Origin: Phascolomyces articulosus
Lineage: Eukaryota; Mucoromycota; Mucoromycetes; Mucorales; Lichtheimiaceae
Direction of reading: 5' to 3'
DNA: 64,000 nt
Assembly (NCBI GenBank): GCA_025677815.1
Contig: JAIXMP010000001.1
Span: 2,232,001-2,296,000 of the forward strand
Shown here: positions 51,805-62,911 of the stretch, in pieces
Position numbering within the stretch: position 1 is the stretch's first letter
Layout of the letters: each line of letters starts with the position of its first letter
Program-made: the position numbers and the translations under genes
Notes under the pieces: generated by a model
Told to the model about the DNA's origin: nothing
Seen by the model: the letters and a program-made list of their open reading frames with translations, nothing else
The model's database searches: none

Positions 51805-53400
51805 ATTCTGTCTGTATTGTGAAAAAAATGGAACGTACAAGAAACTACTGTCGAGACGTGCGATATTCTGTGGCAATAATCAACGTGGCTTATGAAGAAG
51901 AAAGATTTAGCACGTGGTTCCAGCAGACGATCCGTGGTGTTGACTTCGTACATTTAATCAAGTTAAAGCACCCAGAGTAAACTAAAGAAAAACAAGGGAG
52001 TGTATCTAATTATATTGTGTGTCCTGACAAAAGATATTATACTATGTGTTCGTTATATATATAGTATTGGCTTCGTTCACTTTAAAACATTTACAGAAGC
52101 AAAGAAATTTTATGCAGCCAACAAAGGTAAAACATTTCGATCTGGTATTAGTGTACAAGCTAGTAAGCTCAGTAATGGCAGGTTTGTCGTATACATTGAT
52201 GAACATGCCCAACAAGGTGCAAGTATTGCATCATCATCATCATCATCATTATCATTTGCCGACACCTCTCATCATCGTAGTAGTCAAAAGCGACCCCGTA
52301 CCACACCTACTACTGGCGCAAATTAACCCACCTTAGAACAGCTTGAACTTGCAATTCGTGGTGGTGCTCCTTCAAGGTAAGCAAAAATAATACTAGCTAC
52401 AGGCACATTTCCTGCGAAATGCTGTTTTCCCTTCACAATAGTTTCTCCTGGTGCTTTAAATAATAATTATATTTATTAATGTACTTTTTTTCTTTATCAC
52501 TTATTATTATTAATAATAATATATGTTAAACACATAGTACGGTACAAGGCCATCATCATCAACATCATCGTCCTCAAGCACCACAAGCCATGTACACACA
52601 CCATCCACAACAACTTCAACAACAATATCAACAGCTGGAGATGCGCCACAACACATTCAAAAGATATGTTGCTGAAATCTTCAGATCTTTGAATGTGAAT
52701 GTCCCCAGTGGCCGCATCCCAGATGTTACTAACGTGGAGCAGTGTGTACATGAACTTTTAGCCATTCTCCGTCGCCAAGGATCAGTGGGCGAACAACAAC
52801 AAAACACTATCAGAGATTTTGTTGAAGGATTGTTGAGAGATGGTGATAATTAATAATAAAAATTGCTTTATATTTCTTTTTTTTTTTTTTTTTACATTCC
52901 TCCCTCCCTTCATTCTCTTGCGAAAAAAAAACACATGTAAAAATAAACATTTTTATAAAAGGCTTTAATTTTCCATCAACTTATTACCGGTAATCACAGT
53001 ACTTTTCCAACATATGCCCAGGCTACTTATACGTATGTGTACGTGTTTGTACGTATGTTTGTATGTATGATGTAAAGATGACGACAGTAAATTTGGATCA
53101 ATGAATTTTTTTATAGCTCAATAGCCCTTTTTATACTTTATTTTTACACTGGATCGTTCTGACCCTTGTCATTATTATCCACTCATCTACTAAATTCACT
53201 TGTGCCATTTTGCTATGTACTATTTAATATATATACCAGTCCTCTCCACATATAGAATGTGACTTTGTCGGTTCCTTTAACTAATTTCTATTACTGCTTC
53301 TTGTAATACAGGAGTAATTTTTAAATGGAAAGGCCAACGTTGGATATATTTTGTTATGAATTTTATTACTGCCTTCCGTTGGTGATTATTATATAATGGC
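51805..53400 (+). repeat. Right arm of inverted duplication 1 (about 1.6 kb)
   Basis: Inverted partner of 46935-48535. The core 51828-52990 is identical and ungapped as far as I can check. The outer 53000-53400 is diverged, with indels such as a GTATGTGTACGTGTTTGTACG stretch absent from the left arm. Confidence 0.9.
51828..52853 (+). CDS. Small RRM-like protein, copy B
   Basis: Exons 51828-51976, 52065-52276, 52337-52376 and 52538-52853 join in phase for 238 residues, identical to copy A at 47488-48513. The N-terminus MERTRNYCRDVRYSV leads into an RRM-like fold. GFVHF matches the RNP1 core and AIINVA could be RNP2. The central segment is Ser- and His-rich with a basic SSQKRPRTTP if the third intron is not removed. 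The C-terminal half has HHHQHHRPQAPQAMYTHH, a Gln-rich stretch and a helix. The intron 52277-52336 has a GTAGTA donor, a TTAAC branch-like site and a TTAG acceptor; without its removal the protein stops at 52324-52326 after about 158 residues. Either form may exist. Function unknown, probably RNA-binding. Confidence 0.65.
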
Positions 53401-54218
53401 ATGACAATAGTGCAAACGGTGCTTTTTTATTTTCTTCTGTCGTCGGCTCTTGCTTGTTAATAACAAGCCGCACCAAGGAAGAGTTCACCGTATGATAATA
53501 AATATAATAATTAAAATGACGGTGTACAAAATGACGATGAATTTAGGATTGTAGTGTTGGGTAATACAAAATTCAGTGAAAATTTCGACCGTTGGATGGC
53601 ATAAGAGGTGGGATTGATGTTGGTGAATTATAGGAATAGCCTTGATACCATAGTCACGATGTCATGGTAATCATGAATATACATTCGATATCGCAATCGT
53701 TCGATTGAATAGGTCTAGAAAGATGATGGGTAGTTCAATAAAAGTATTATTGGTTACTGATAAGATGCTAGATATATGCTATGAGAGAGTGATAAAATTG
53801 ATGTGGTTTAGCTCTACAAATAAAGGACAACGTAATCTTGTCACAGGAGGACCACTAGGAGGAGATTCATGGAATGCTTGGTGGCGTCGATATTGGGTGA
53901 TGCTGGTCTGGTTGCTCTCTTATCGGCTATAATTGCGAGCAATTTGAGACAAAGTACAAGCACATTTCAAGACATATATCACAATGCCGTTGAAGGCAAT
54001 CGGGTGTAATCCACAAGTTCACATATTTCTCAGGCTACTACAGTTGTAAATGTTCTTCCAATATTTCATTTGTGCCACAGATAAATAACTCAATTCATTT
54101 ATTTTGCTTGATTTCATGGAGTAAGCTATTTTGACTTGTTTCATTTTTTTATTAGAACGCTTAAGCTAAAGTTCTCGAAAATCGATAGCACAGATTTAAT
54201 CGTGTGTTGCGGGAGCGC
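53401..54218. other. Spacer between the two inverted duplications, with possible coding fragments
   Basis: A stretch near 53858-54010 reads GGDSMECLVASILGDAGLVA, then LLSAIIASNLRQSTSTFQDI. A second near 54153-54230 reads TLKLKFSKIDSTDLIVCCGS after a TTAG acceptor. They look protein-like and splice-compatible but match nothing I can name. The second runs into the left arm of the palindrome. Confidence 0.35.
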
Positions 54219-55157
54219 GTCATTGTATAATGCTGGTGAACGGGACCAAATCCAATGGCAAAATCCTTGACCGTAATCTTGATGAAATTTTTGAGGCACT
54301 CATTATTGCGCATCATTGGATCCCTACGTCTCCTGCATTATATCAAATATGGAAGAGAGGCTAATTTTGCCATAATGGTATATATTATATATTATCTTTT
54401 ACTTCATGTAAATATTTATGAAAAAAAATATCAAAAACAAATATAAAGAGGCAATAGTATGTAGCTCTATTTCTTGGATGTCTGATCTTATTGTTAAATA
54501 AAATAACTGAAAACTGAAGTGTATTCTTTATTGATTTACTATTGAATTAAAGTGAGAAAAACAAAAAGAATTAGTTATACAGCTGTAAGTCGCAAGAGCA
54601 CTGAATATTGGCCAATAATAATGTTACATTAAGAAAGATACATACCATATAACAGAAAGAAGTGCTTGAATAAGATATTCAAATAGTAAAGAAAACCTTT
54701 ATTGTTGGACGCAGAATAGAGAAGAAAGACAAAGAAAGACACCGATACAACGTCAAAGTTACAATTTACTTGTCTACAACCTTCTCTTGTTTTGATAAAT
54801 CGATAAGGTGTATTGTTTCTTCGTTGTTTTTCCTTTTCTTTTCCTGGAGAATAATAGTGCCGACGAGGATGATAATGGCGCGATGAGGATAAATGATGGT
54901 GGCGCTTTGATGAAGAAGATCGATGATAATGACTATCACTAATATAACATTATAAGGCCAAAAACAAATGATATTAGTAAATCAAAAGAAAAGAAAGTCG
55001 AGCAATCGATATGGGTATAGTCTCGATGCAGCTAATGTCATTATAATTTCATCGAAGATGGATACTAACCAATTAATTAAACAAAATTAGTAACTACAAA
55101 TCAAAGATTCGCTTGGCATGACATGCTACGCTAAAAAAAAGATGTTAGCACAAATAA

Positions 55158-55434
55158 GGATCACTGGCATGGCAAACACGATGCTTTCAAATCTATAAAA
55201 AAAGAATCGCAATTGTCTAGGGGATTATTATAGGGTACTAGACAACCACTCGAGTACCAATATGCTCTGATAAAGAAAGGATCGCTGGCATGCCAAACAC
55301 GATGCTTTCAAATCAATAAAGAATCGCAATTGTCTAGGGGATTATTATAGAGTACTAGACAACCACTCGAGCATAAGATACTCTTGAAAAGAAAGGATCG
55401 CTGGCACGGCAACACGATACTTTCAAATCAAAAA
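55158..55434. repeat. Tandem repeat of about 116-121-bp units, 2.3 copies
   Basis: Units begin GGATC(A/G)CTGGCA at 55158, 55279 and 55395. Each has ACACGATGCTTTCAAAT, GAATCGCAATTGTCTAGGGG and ACTAGACAACCACTCGAG; the third copy is truncated where the minisatellite starts. The mirrored copy is 60644-60920. Confidence 0.9.
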
Positions 55435-55625
55435 GGGTAATGGTTAAAAAAAAGAGGGTAATGGTTAAAAAAAAGAGGGTAATGGTTAAAAAAAAGAGGG
55501 TAATGGTTAAAAAAAAAGAGGGTGATGGTTAAAAAAAAAGAGGGTGATGGTTAAAAAAAAAGAGGGTGATGGTTATAAAAAAAAAACGGGTAATGATAAA
55601 AAAAACGGGTAATGATAAAAAAAAA
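55435..55625. repeat. GGGTAATGGTTAAAAAAAAGA minisatellite
   Basis: About nine units of 19-22 bp, GGGT(A/G)ATGGTTAAAAAAAAGA, with variable A-run length and two shorter GGGTAATGATAAAAAAAAC units at the end. The mirrored copy is 60453-60643, with every A-run length preserved. The GGGT phase recalls telomere-like repeats but does not match TTAGGG. Confidence 0.9.
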
Positions 55626-56880
55626 TAATGCTGATAACATAGAGGGGATGTAATTTAGCCAATAGAAATTTCGCTTAACTCTAGCCAATGAAAATCCTGC
55701 TTAGCCCAAGTATCCTATGACTTTGTCATTCACTCTCCCTTGCACCACTTTACCTTCATAGAAATCAACTTATATTATTATTTTTATCACATTTAATCTG
55801 TAAAAACTAATAAAAAAATATGCTGTTAAAATAATGATTTAATGCCTATATTTGTTATTTAGGAGTATGAGAGAGTTTTATAATAAAAAAAACATGGTAC
55901 AACAAAGTAAAAATAATACAATATGACACGTTTATATTATTGCTATGTAAATTTTATTAAAATAAGAAGAACTTGACAATTCTACTCATCCATATCTAGG
56001 TACATAACTACCTCACATATACAAAGCTTAAATTTATCAATGAACGTCTGGTTGATTCTATCAAACAATACAATTATAATAACCAACACAACCAGAAGAT
56101 AATAATATATATAATATTGCTCCTATAATCGTATGAAGTACGTATATATATATTAACTACTACATATGAACAACGGAATGTCGATCCATTTAAGCTGTTC
56201 CGCCTTTTCTCTTCCAATATATTTATGATCGACACTTATTATTCAATTTCAATATTATCTTTTTGTTATTAAATATGCCTGTTGTACTTAGTTGAACATT
56301 TTATAAACTGGGCGCATGCAACACCTTAATACCATCAAATAATGATTTGATATTCTGTAGGCTCGTTCAATTATTTCATTACTACATAGTTATCCCGTCT
56401 ATTACTCATTACGTTAATGTCATTTAATATACTACATGCATTTTGGAATTTATATTTTATATGATGCTATCCAAAAGCAAGAACATGATGGGATAACGAC
56501 TACATGCTAACTGTTTATCCCACGAATTATACTCCATAAAAAAGGATACATATATACAACAGATACGTAGTAAGAAATATACACAATGCTAAAAAGTTGT
56601 ATCTATACGTGTTATCAAGCATAAAGAACTGGTATAAATATTACAAAAAATAAAGGCAAATAATATTATATATATAAGTATACTATGTATAATCAATGCT
56701 TTAATAGTCGGTCGCTCATATAATAGTAATGTCTTGTTGAATATTGCGTTTATTTGATAATTCTGATGCTATCACACCAAAATCCTCAGAAAGCGACGTT
56801 TAATTTTTTTACCCCCTCTCTATATTACCCAAGCCAAAAAAAGGCTAGTGGTAAAAAAAAAGTGTATGAGGCAAAGAGAG

Positions 56881-59197
56881 CGTAATAATGAAAACCAACA
56901 TTACACGATAATAAAAAGAAGCAAGGAATAATAATGGTCAAAAAGCATATACTTTTATTAAATTAAATTGTAATACACTTAGCCCGTGTTTAGCATTGTA
57001 TTATTATAAAAATAATACAATAATGGTTCCTAGAAGCTATCACGAAGGGATGACACTGCATTAGCTTCCGCCTCTCTGTACTTTCAAGCGAAAGATCAGA
57101 CCTAAACCGTAGTCAAAAATCAGCGAAGGAGAAAGTCGTAATGAATGGTCCACCCCCGCCGACTGTTTTAGGTCTCGCCATTGGGAGGTTCGCAGCATCA
57201 CTTTTGCCTCCACACGGATTGACAGCTAGACAACTTACCCAGTCGCGAAAGCGAAATATCTGTCCGACTTTAGTTTTAGATCAAAACGGATTTAATGAAT
57301 AATTGTCTCGCTGCGTATACTTAGCAACAATAAGTTTTAGCCAGAAAAAAGCGCAAATAAAGACACTAGAATTGGGGTAAGTCATTTTATATCAAATTTC
57401 AGCCCCGTATTCAGCTTTATCTTTACTAAAGAGTTATCATTATTTGTAAATCAGTCTAAGTACTACACAAAGAAAAATATTATATATATATATACTATAA
57501 AATCTGTAGTTATTGATCTCTGTTTTCAATCCATTTCCCATTATTGATATCATCATCAATAGGTTCATCTTCCATTCCGACTTGTTGCTTGTCAACTTGT
57601 CTGGGTGTGTAACCCTGGAGCATGTTTCAAGTGCTACCTGGAAATATGGAGGTTCTCCTATCATTATCGTCGGTTGAATAAAATGATGGACGGATATCAT
57701 TGTGAAATACTTGGTTGGCTGACCGTATATCAGGGGATCATATGGAGTGCTACTCAATTGCATTGAGCATAGCCATGAGTTTCATAGATATGATTCAAAA
57801 GTAACGTGTGTTTTACAGAAATAATAATGAGTAGTGTATATGCCTTGGTGACAGTTTGTACATATCTACAATCGCCACATGTTCACAAAATTATGAATAA
57901 AAGCTATTATATAACAGCCCACATAATAAATTTTGATATCCTCCCCCTGTACCATATAAATAGTATAGATTCTAGATTACATATATTCATATATCAGGCT
58001 GATTATTAAATGGCCTATTATGCTGTAATACATCTAATATATGCAACCATTTCGTAAATCATCTCCATCAGCATAAATTTTTTACTCTCGATGGTGAGAA
58101 TGTTACATTTATTATACGATGATATCCGTGAATTTCATTTTATATCGTTTTGTATATACTCATATATTATGTTCTCAAATTCTCAATGATCGATCGATCG
58201 ATCGTCTCGATAAAAATGTTTTTTATTCAACATTTTGAATATTTTTATAGGTACATAGATTTTATAATATTATTTAGAGAAGAATTATATAACACTGCTG
58301 TTGCATCAATAAAAACCAAAGAATAAAAGAAATATACAGGAGACGAAATAAGTCAACGAGACCCAAAATAATTTAGTGAAGTTTTATTACGATTCAAAAA
58401 TAATCTCTCTATTTATACTAAATTGCTCATCATGGATTGACTGCCACTTCGTGTGCATTGCGGTATCATATTTCTTATAGACCATATCATTTAGATTGCG
58501 TATGCAATAAGACTGTGTGAATAACGGAAATTATAGAATGTGTGAACGATGAGGGTGGGAATCAAGAAGGGAATTACGCGTTTGCATAATGAACAATATG
58601 CATGGGAGAAAAGCATAATCCGTGTCACAGTAGATGTGCTTCAAATATAAATTACCACACAAGTGAGGCAAAGGATGAATAGCGTTTACTATTATTAATA
58701 ATAATAATAATTAAGAAGCCATTGTATGATGGATACAACAACTGCCCTACTACTTCTATGACCTTTCAAAAATTTTATAACACAAACCAATATGATTATA
58801 CTGCATCCGTATTATATAGTTGTAACACTGCATGATTTTATTAACTGAATAGTAATGCTTTTTTGTTACATCGTAGAAATGTTCGTTGAAGAAATCGTAT
58901 TGAACCATGTTTTACGAGTTAGTATATAAAAGATGTATTTTGAGTTCATTGATTGAACCTTTAACGAAAGTATATGTAAAAATGGATTCTAGAACAAAAA
59001 AATCGTCCCTCCTCCACCCCTCGTATTATTTTTTTGTTCGGGATTCAACCCAAAGCCTGAAATGCATACGTAAACAAATATATAGTAGGTAAATGAACGG
59101 ATATTATATCTCCTGCACCATGATAAAAATAGGGTGCGTGGTTCGTAAGCCTTGGGTGCATAACCAAGATCAAATCTGCATGCTCTAATTTTATTGG
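56881..59197. other. Unique loop of the palindrome (2,317 bp)
   Basis: Single-copy centre between the arms. At its left border lies a sequence similar to 46891-46951. It includes a GC-richer island at 57050-57300 and a minus-strand stretch ending near 57512 that reads MLQGYTPRQVDKQQVGMEDE then PIDDDINNGKWIENRDQ, protein-like but without a traceable start. GATCGATCGATCGATCG occurs at 58188-58204. The open stretches 57806-58009 and 58907-59092 show no motif. Confidence 0.5.
57050..57300. other. GC-richer island of unknown nature in the loop
   Basis: The sequence between about 57050 and 57300 (CTTCCGCCTCTCTGTAC..., GGTCCACCCCCGCCGACTG..., GAGGTTCGCAGCATCAC...) has clearly higher GC than anything within several kb and no long open frame. 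It looks like an inserted repeat or non-coding element (possibly SINE-like or a DNA-transposon piece), but no tRNA A/B boxes or terminal repeats were recognised. Confidence 0.4.
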
Positions 59198-61859
59198 CTC
59201 TCTTTGCCTCATACACTTTTTTTTTACCACTAGCCTTTTTTTGGCTTGGGTAATATAGAGAGGGGGTAAAAAAATTAAACGTCGCTTTCTGAGGATTTTG
59301 GTGTGATAGCATCAGAATTATCAAATAAACGCAATATTCAACAAGACATTACTATTATATGAGCGACCGACTATTAAAGCATTGATTATACATAGTATAC
59401 TTATATATATAATATTATTTGCCTTTATTTTTTGTAATATTTATACCAGTTCTTTATGCTTGATAACACGTATAGATACAACTTTTTAGCATTGTGTATA
59501 TTTCTTACTACGTATCTGTTGTATATATGTATCCTTTTTTATGGAGTATAATTCGTGGGATAAACAGTTAGCATGTAGTCGTTATCCCATCATGTTCTTG
59601 CTTTTGGATAGCATCATATAAAATATAAATTCCAAAATGCATGTAGTATATTAAATGACATTAACGTAATGAGTAATAGACGGGATAACTATGTAGTAAT
59701 GAAATAATTGAACGAGCCTACAGAATATCAAATCATTATTTGATGGTATTAAGGTGTTGCATGCGCCCAGTTTATAAAATGTTCAACTAAGTACAACAGG
59801 CATATTTAATAACAAAAAGATAATATTGAAATTGAATAATAAGTGTCGATCATAAATATATTGGAAGAGAAAAGGCGGAACAGCTTAAATGGATCGACAT
59901 TCCGTTGTTCATATGTAGTAGTTAATATATATATACGTACTTCATACGATTATAGGAGCAATATTATATATATTATTATCTTCTGGTTGTGTTGGTTATT
60001 ATAATTGTATTGTTTGATAGAATCAACCAGACGTTCATTGATAAATTTAAGCTTTGTATATGTGAGGTAGTTATGTACCTAGATATGGATGAGTAGAATT
60101 GTCAAGTTCTTCTTATTTTAATAAAATTTACATAGCAATAATATAAACGTGTCATATTGTATTATTTTTACTTTGTTGTACCATGTTTTTTTTATTATAA
60201 AACTCTCTCATACTCCTAAATAACAAATATAGGCATTAAATCATTATTTTAACAGCATATTTTTTTATTAGTTTTTACAGATTAAATGTGATAAAAATAA
60301 TAATATAAGTTGATTTCTATGAAGGTAAAGTGGTGCAAGGGAGAGTGAATGACAAAGTCATAGGATACTTGGGCTAAGCAGGATTTTCATTGGCTAGAGT
60401 TAAGCGAAATTTCTATTGGCTAAATTACATCCCCTCTATGTTATCAGCATTATTTTTTTTTATCATTACCCGTTTTTTTTATCATTACCCGTTTTTTTTT
60501 TATAACCATCACCCTCTTTTTTTTTAACCATCACCCTCTTTTTTTTTAACCATCACCCTCTTTTTTTTTAACCATTACCCTCTTTTTTTTAACCATTACC
60601 CTCTTTTTTTTAACCATTACCCTCTTTTTTTTAACCATTACCCTTTTTGATTTGAAAGTATCGTGTTGCCGTGCCAGCGATCCTTTCTTTTCAAGAGTAT
60701 CTTATGCTCGAGTGGTTGTCTAGTACTCTATAATAATCCCCTAGACAATTGCGATTCTTTATTGATTTGAAAGCATCGTGTTTGGCATGCCAGCGATCCT
60801 TTCTTTATCAGAGCATATTGGTACTCGAGTGGTTGTCTAGTACCCTATAATAATCCCCTAGACAATTGCGATTCTTTTTTTATAGATTTGAAAGCATCGT
60901 GTTTGCCATGCCAGTGATCCTTATTTGTGCTAACATCTTTTTTTTAGCGTAGCATGTCATGCCAAGCGAATCTTTGATTTGTAGTTACTAATTTTGTTTA
61001 ATTAATTGGTTAGTATCCATCTTCGATGAAATTATAATGACATTAGCTGCATCGAGACTATACCCATATCGATTGCTCGACTTTCTTTTCTTTTGATTTA
61101 CTAATATCATTTGTTTTTGGCCTTATAATGTTATATTAGTGATAGTCATTATCATCGATCTTCTTCATCAAAGCGCCACCATCATTTATCCTCATCGCGC
61201 CATTATCATCCTCGTCGGCACTATTATTCTCCAGGAAAAGAAAAGGAAAAACAACGAAGAAACAATACACCTTATCGATTTATCAAAACAAGAGAAGGTT
61301 GTAGACAAGTAAATTGTAACTTTGACGTTGTATCGGTGTCTTTCTTTGTCTTTCTTCTCTATTCTGCGTCCAACAATAAAGGTTTTCTTTACTATTTGAA
61401 TATCTTATTCAAGCACTTCTTTCTGTTATATGGTATGTATCTTTCTTAATGTAACATTATTATTGGCCAATATTCAGTGCTCTTGCGACTTACAGCTGTA
61501 TAACTAATTCTTTTTGTTTTTCTCACTTTAATTCAATAGTAAATCAATAAAGAATACACTTCAGTTTTCAGTTATTTTATTTAACAATAAGATCAGACAT
61601 CCAAGAAATAGAGCTACATACTATTGCCTCTTTATATTTGTTTTTGATATTTTTTTTCATAAATATTTACATGAAGTAAAAGATAATATATAATATATAC
61701 CATTATGGCAAAATTAGCCTCTCTTCCATATTTGATATAATGCAGGAGACGTAGGGATCCAATGATGCGCAATAATGAGTGCCTCAAAAATTTCATCAAG
61801 ATTACGGTCAAGGATTTTGCCATTGGATTTGGTCCCGTTCACCAGCATTATACAATGAC
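59198..61859. repeat. Right arm of 7.6-kb palindrome (2,662 bp)
   Basis: Exact mirror of 54219-56880. On the plus strand a possible exon begins after a TTAG acceptor at 61139: SDSHYHRSSSSKRHHHLSSS, continuing RHYHPRRHYYSPGKEKEKQ and TPYRFIKTREGCRQ. It is an RS/His-rich, protein-like stretch present in both arms, but no upstream exon could be found. Confidence 0.95.
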
Positions 61860-62575
61860 AATATGTCGTAATATTTTGAAAACTTACTTTAGTCCGGAAA
61901 GAAAAACATGTCTTGGATAGTAATTGGAGACGGTCCTGTGACGCAAAGAATCTTTGGAAAGAGTAAACAAAACAAAAAAAAAGAAACGGTAGATGAAAGT
62001 AGTGAAAGACGCTCGGTTTTTATTGATAAAATAATTCGTACAGGAACCATCAATTGACGATGATAACGAGCAGTGGCAATAATAGTGACGGCAGCAGCAA
62101 CGATAACAGTATTTAGTAGCAATAGCAGCAGTAATATTAATTACACCAGGTCTTAATTATAGTCGCAGCTCCAACAGTGATTGTGGTGTCGACATGAATA
62201 ATTCAGATGGCAAGCCAAAATGATTATAGTATCAGCGGATGCAAGCACAGCAACAACAACATTAATACAATCTACCCTTGCTTATTGTGCTCCCGTTTTT
62301 TCACACTCTACATTTTTGTACCTTTTTTAGGGAATTGTCAGGAAAACATAAGGATTCCGTGCCTTGCATTTTGCAACAGAGTATTATTAGTGTTTCGTCT
62401 AAACAGGAGGGAATCTACTATTAACATCATCAATTATACGCAACAAAGCCTTGCAATTAGGAATGTTTCATCTTATCCGGTATCATTAATACTCTTCTTT
62501 TATATGGACAAAATGTCTCATCCTCAGATACCGCTAACCCTCGTTGTCGCGAAGCGCAAAGATCCACTGTGGCAG
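61860..62575. other. Spacer right of the palindrome
   Basis: Open stretches on both strands (61889-62122 minus, 62207-62581 plus) contain short Ser/Asn-coding triplet runs and no recognised motif. The arm homology stops sharply at 61859. Confidence 0.4.
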
Positions 62576-62742
62576 CAATAATAGTAATAGTAATAGTAAT
62601 AGTAATAGTAATAGTAATAGTAATAGTAATAGTAATAGTAATAGTAATAGTAATAGTAATAGTAATAGTAATAGTAATAGTAATAGTAATAGTAATAGTA
62701 ATAGTAATAGTAATAGTAGTAGTAATAGTAATAGTAATAATA
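62576..62742. repeat. (AGTAAT)n hexanucleotide microsatellite
   Basis: About 27 copies of AGTAAT, interrupted near the right end by AGTAGT and AATAATAGT. It is open in several frames on both strands. In one plus-strand frame (62544-62909) it codes for alternating Ser-Asn inside a 121-residue open frame that continues as SGPESSRVDHQLQPNKYT. Probably a hypervariable repeat; coding status is doubtful. Confidence 0.9.
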
Positions 62743-62911
62743 GTGGTCCAGAAAGCAGCCGCGTGGACCACCAACTCCAACCAAATAAGTACACATCCCG
62801 TTTATCTTTATACACTTCCATGTCACCGACACAATATTTGAACAATACCAGCAATACATTTCATCACACTTCTCACTCAGCATTCGATATTATCGAAAAA
62901 TATTCATAATA

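Larger units (their letters stand above)
54219..56880. repeat. Left arm of 7.6-kb palindrome (2,662 bp)
   Basis: Reverse-complement partner of 59198-61859. Position x pairs with 116078 - x at every point checked: the outer border, the open frame 54255-54446 / 61632-61823, the minisatellite start 55435 / 60643, and the inner border 56880 / 59198. So there is no net insertion or deletion over 2.66 kb, and I noticed no mismatch. The arm contains a decayed open frame (54231-54362, reading ILDRNLDEIFEALIIAHHW), a tandem repeat of about 120-bp units and an A-rich minisatellite. Confidence 0.95.

Noticed and set aside
55435..55625. Telomere or internal telomeric repeat
   Set aside because: The unit GGGTAATGGTTAAAAAAAAGA only recalls TTAGGG; it is long, A-rich and confined to the palindrome arms.
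46935..61859. Fungal centromere
   Set aside because: Inverted repeats around a unique core resemble some regional centromeres, but the block is only 15 kb, lies near active-looking genes and shows no dense retroelements; no positive evidence.
62524..62883. Minus-strand open frames coding poly-Tyr, poly-Leu or Ile-Thr repeats
   Set aside because: They are shadows of the AGTAAT microsatellite, which is open in several frames; no conserved residues outside the repeat.
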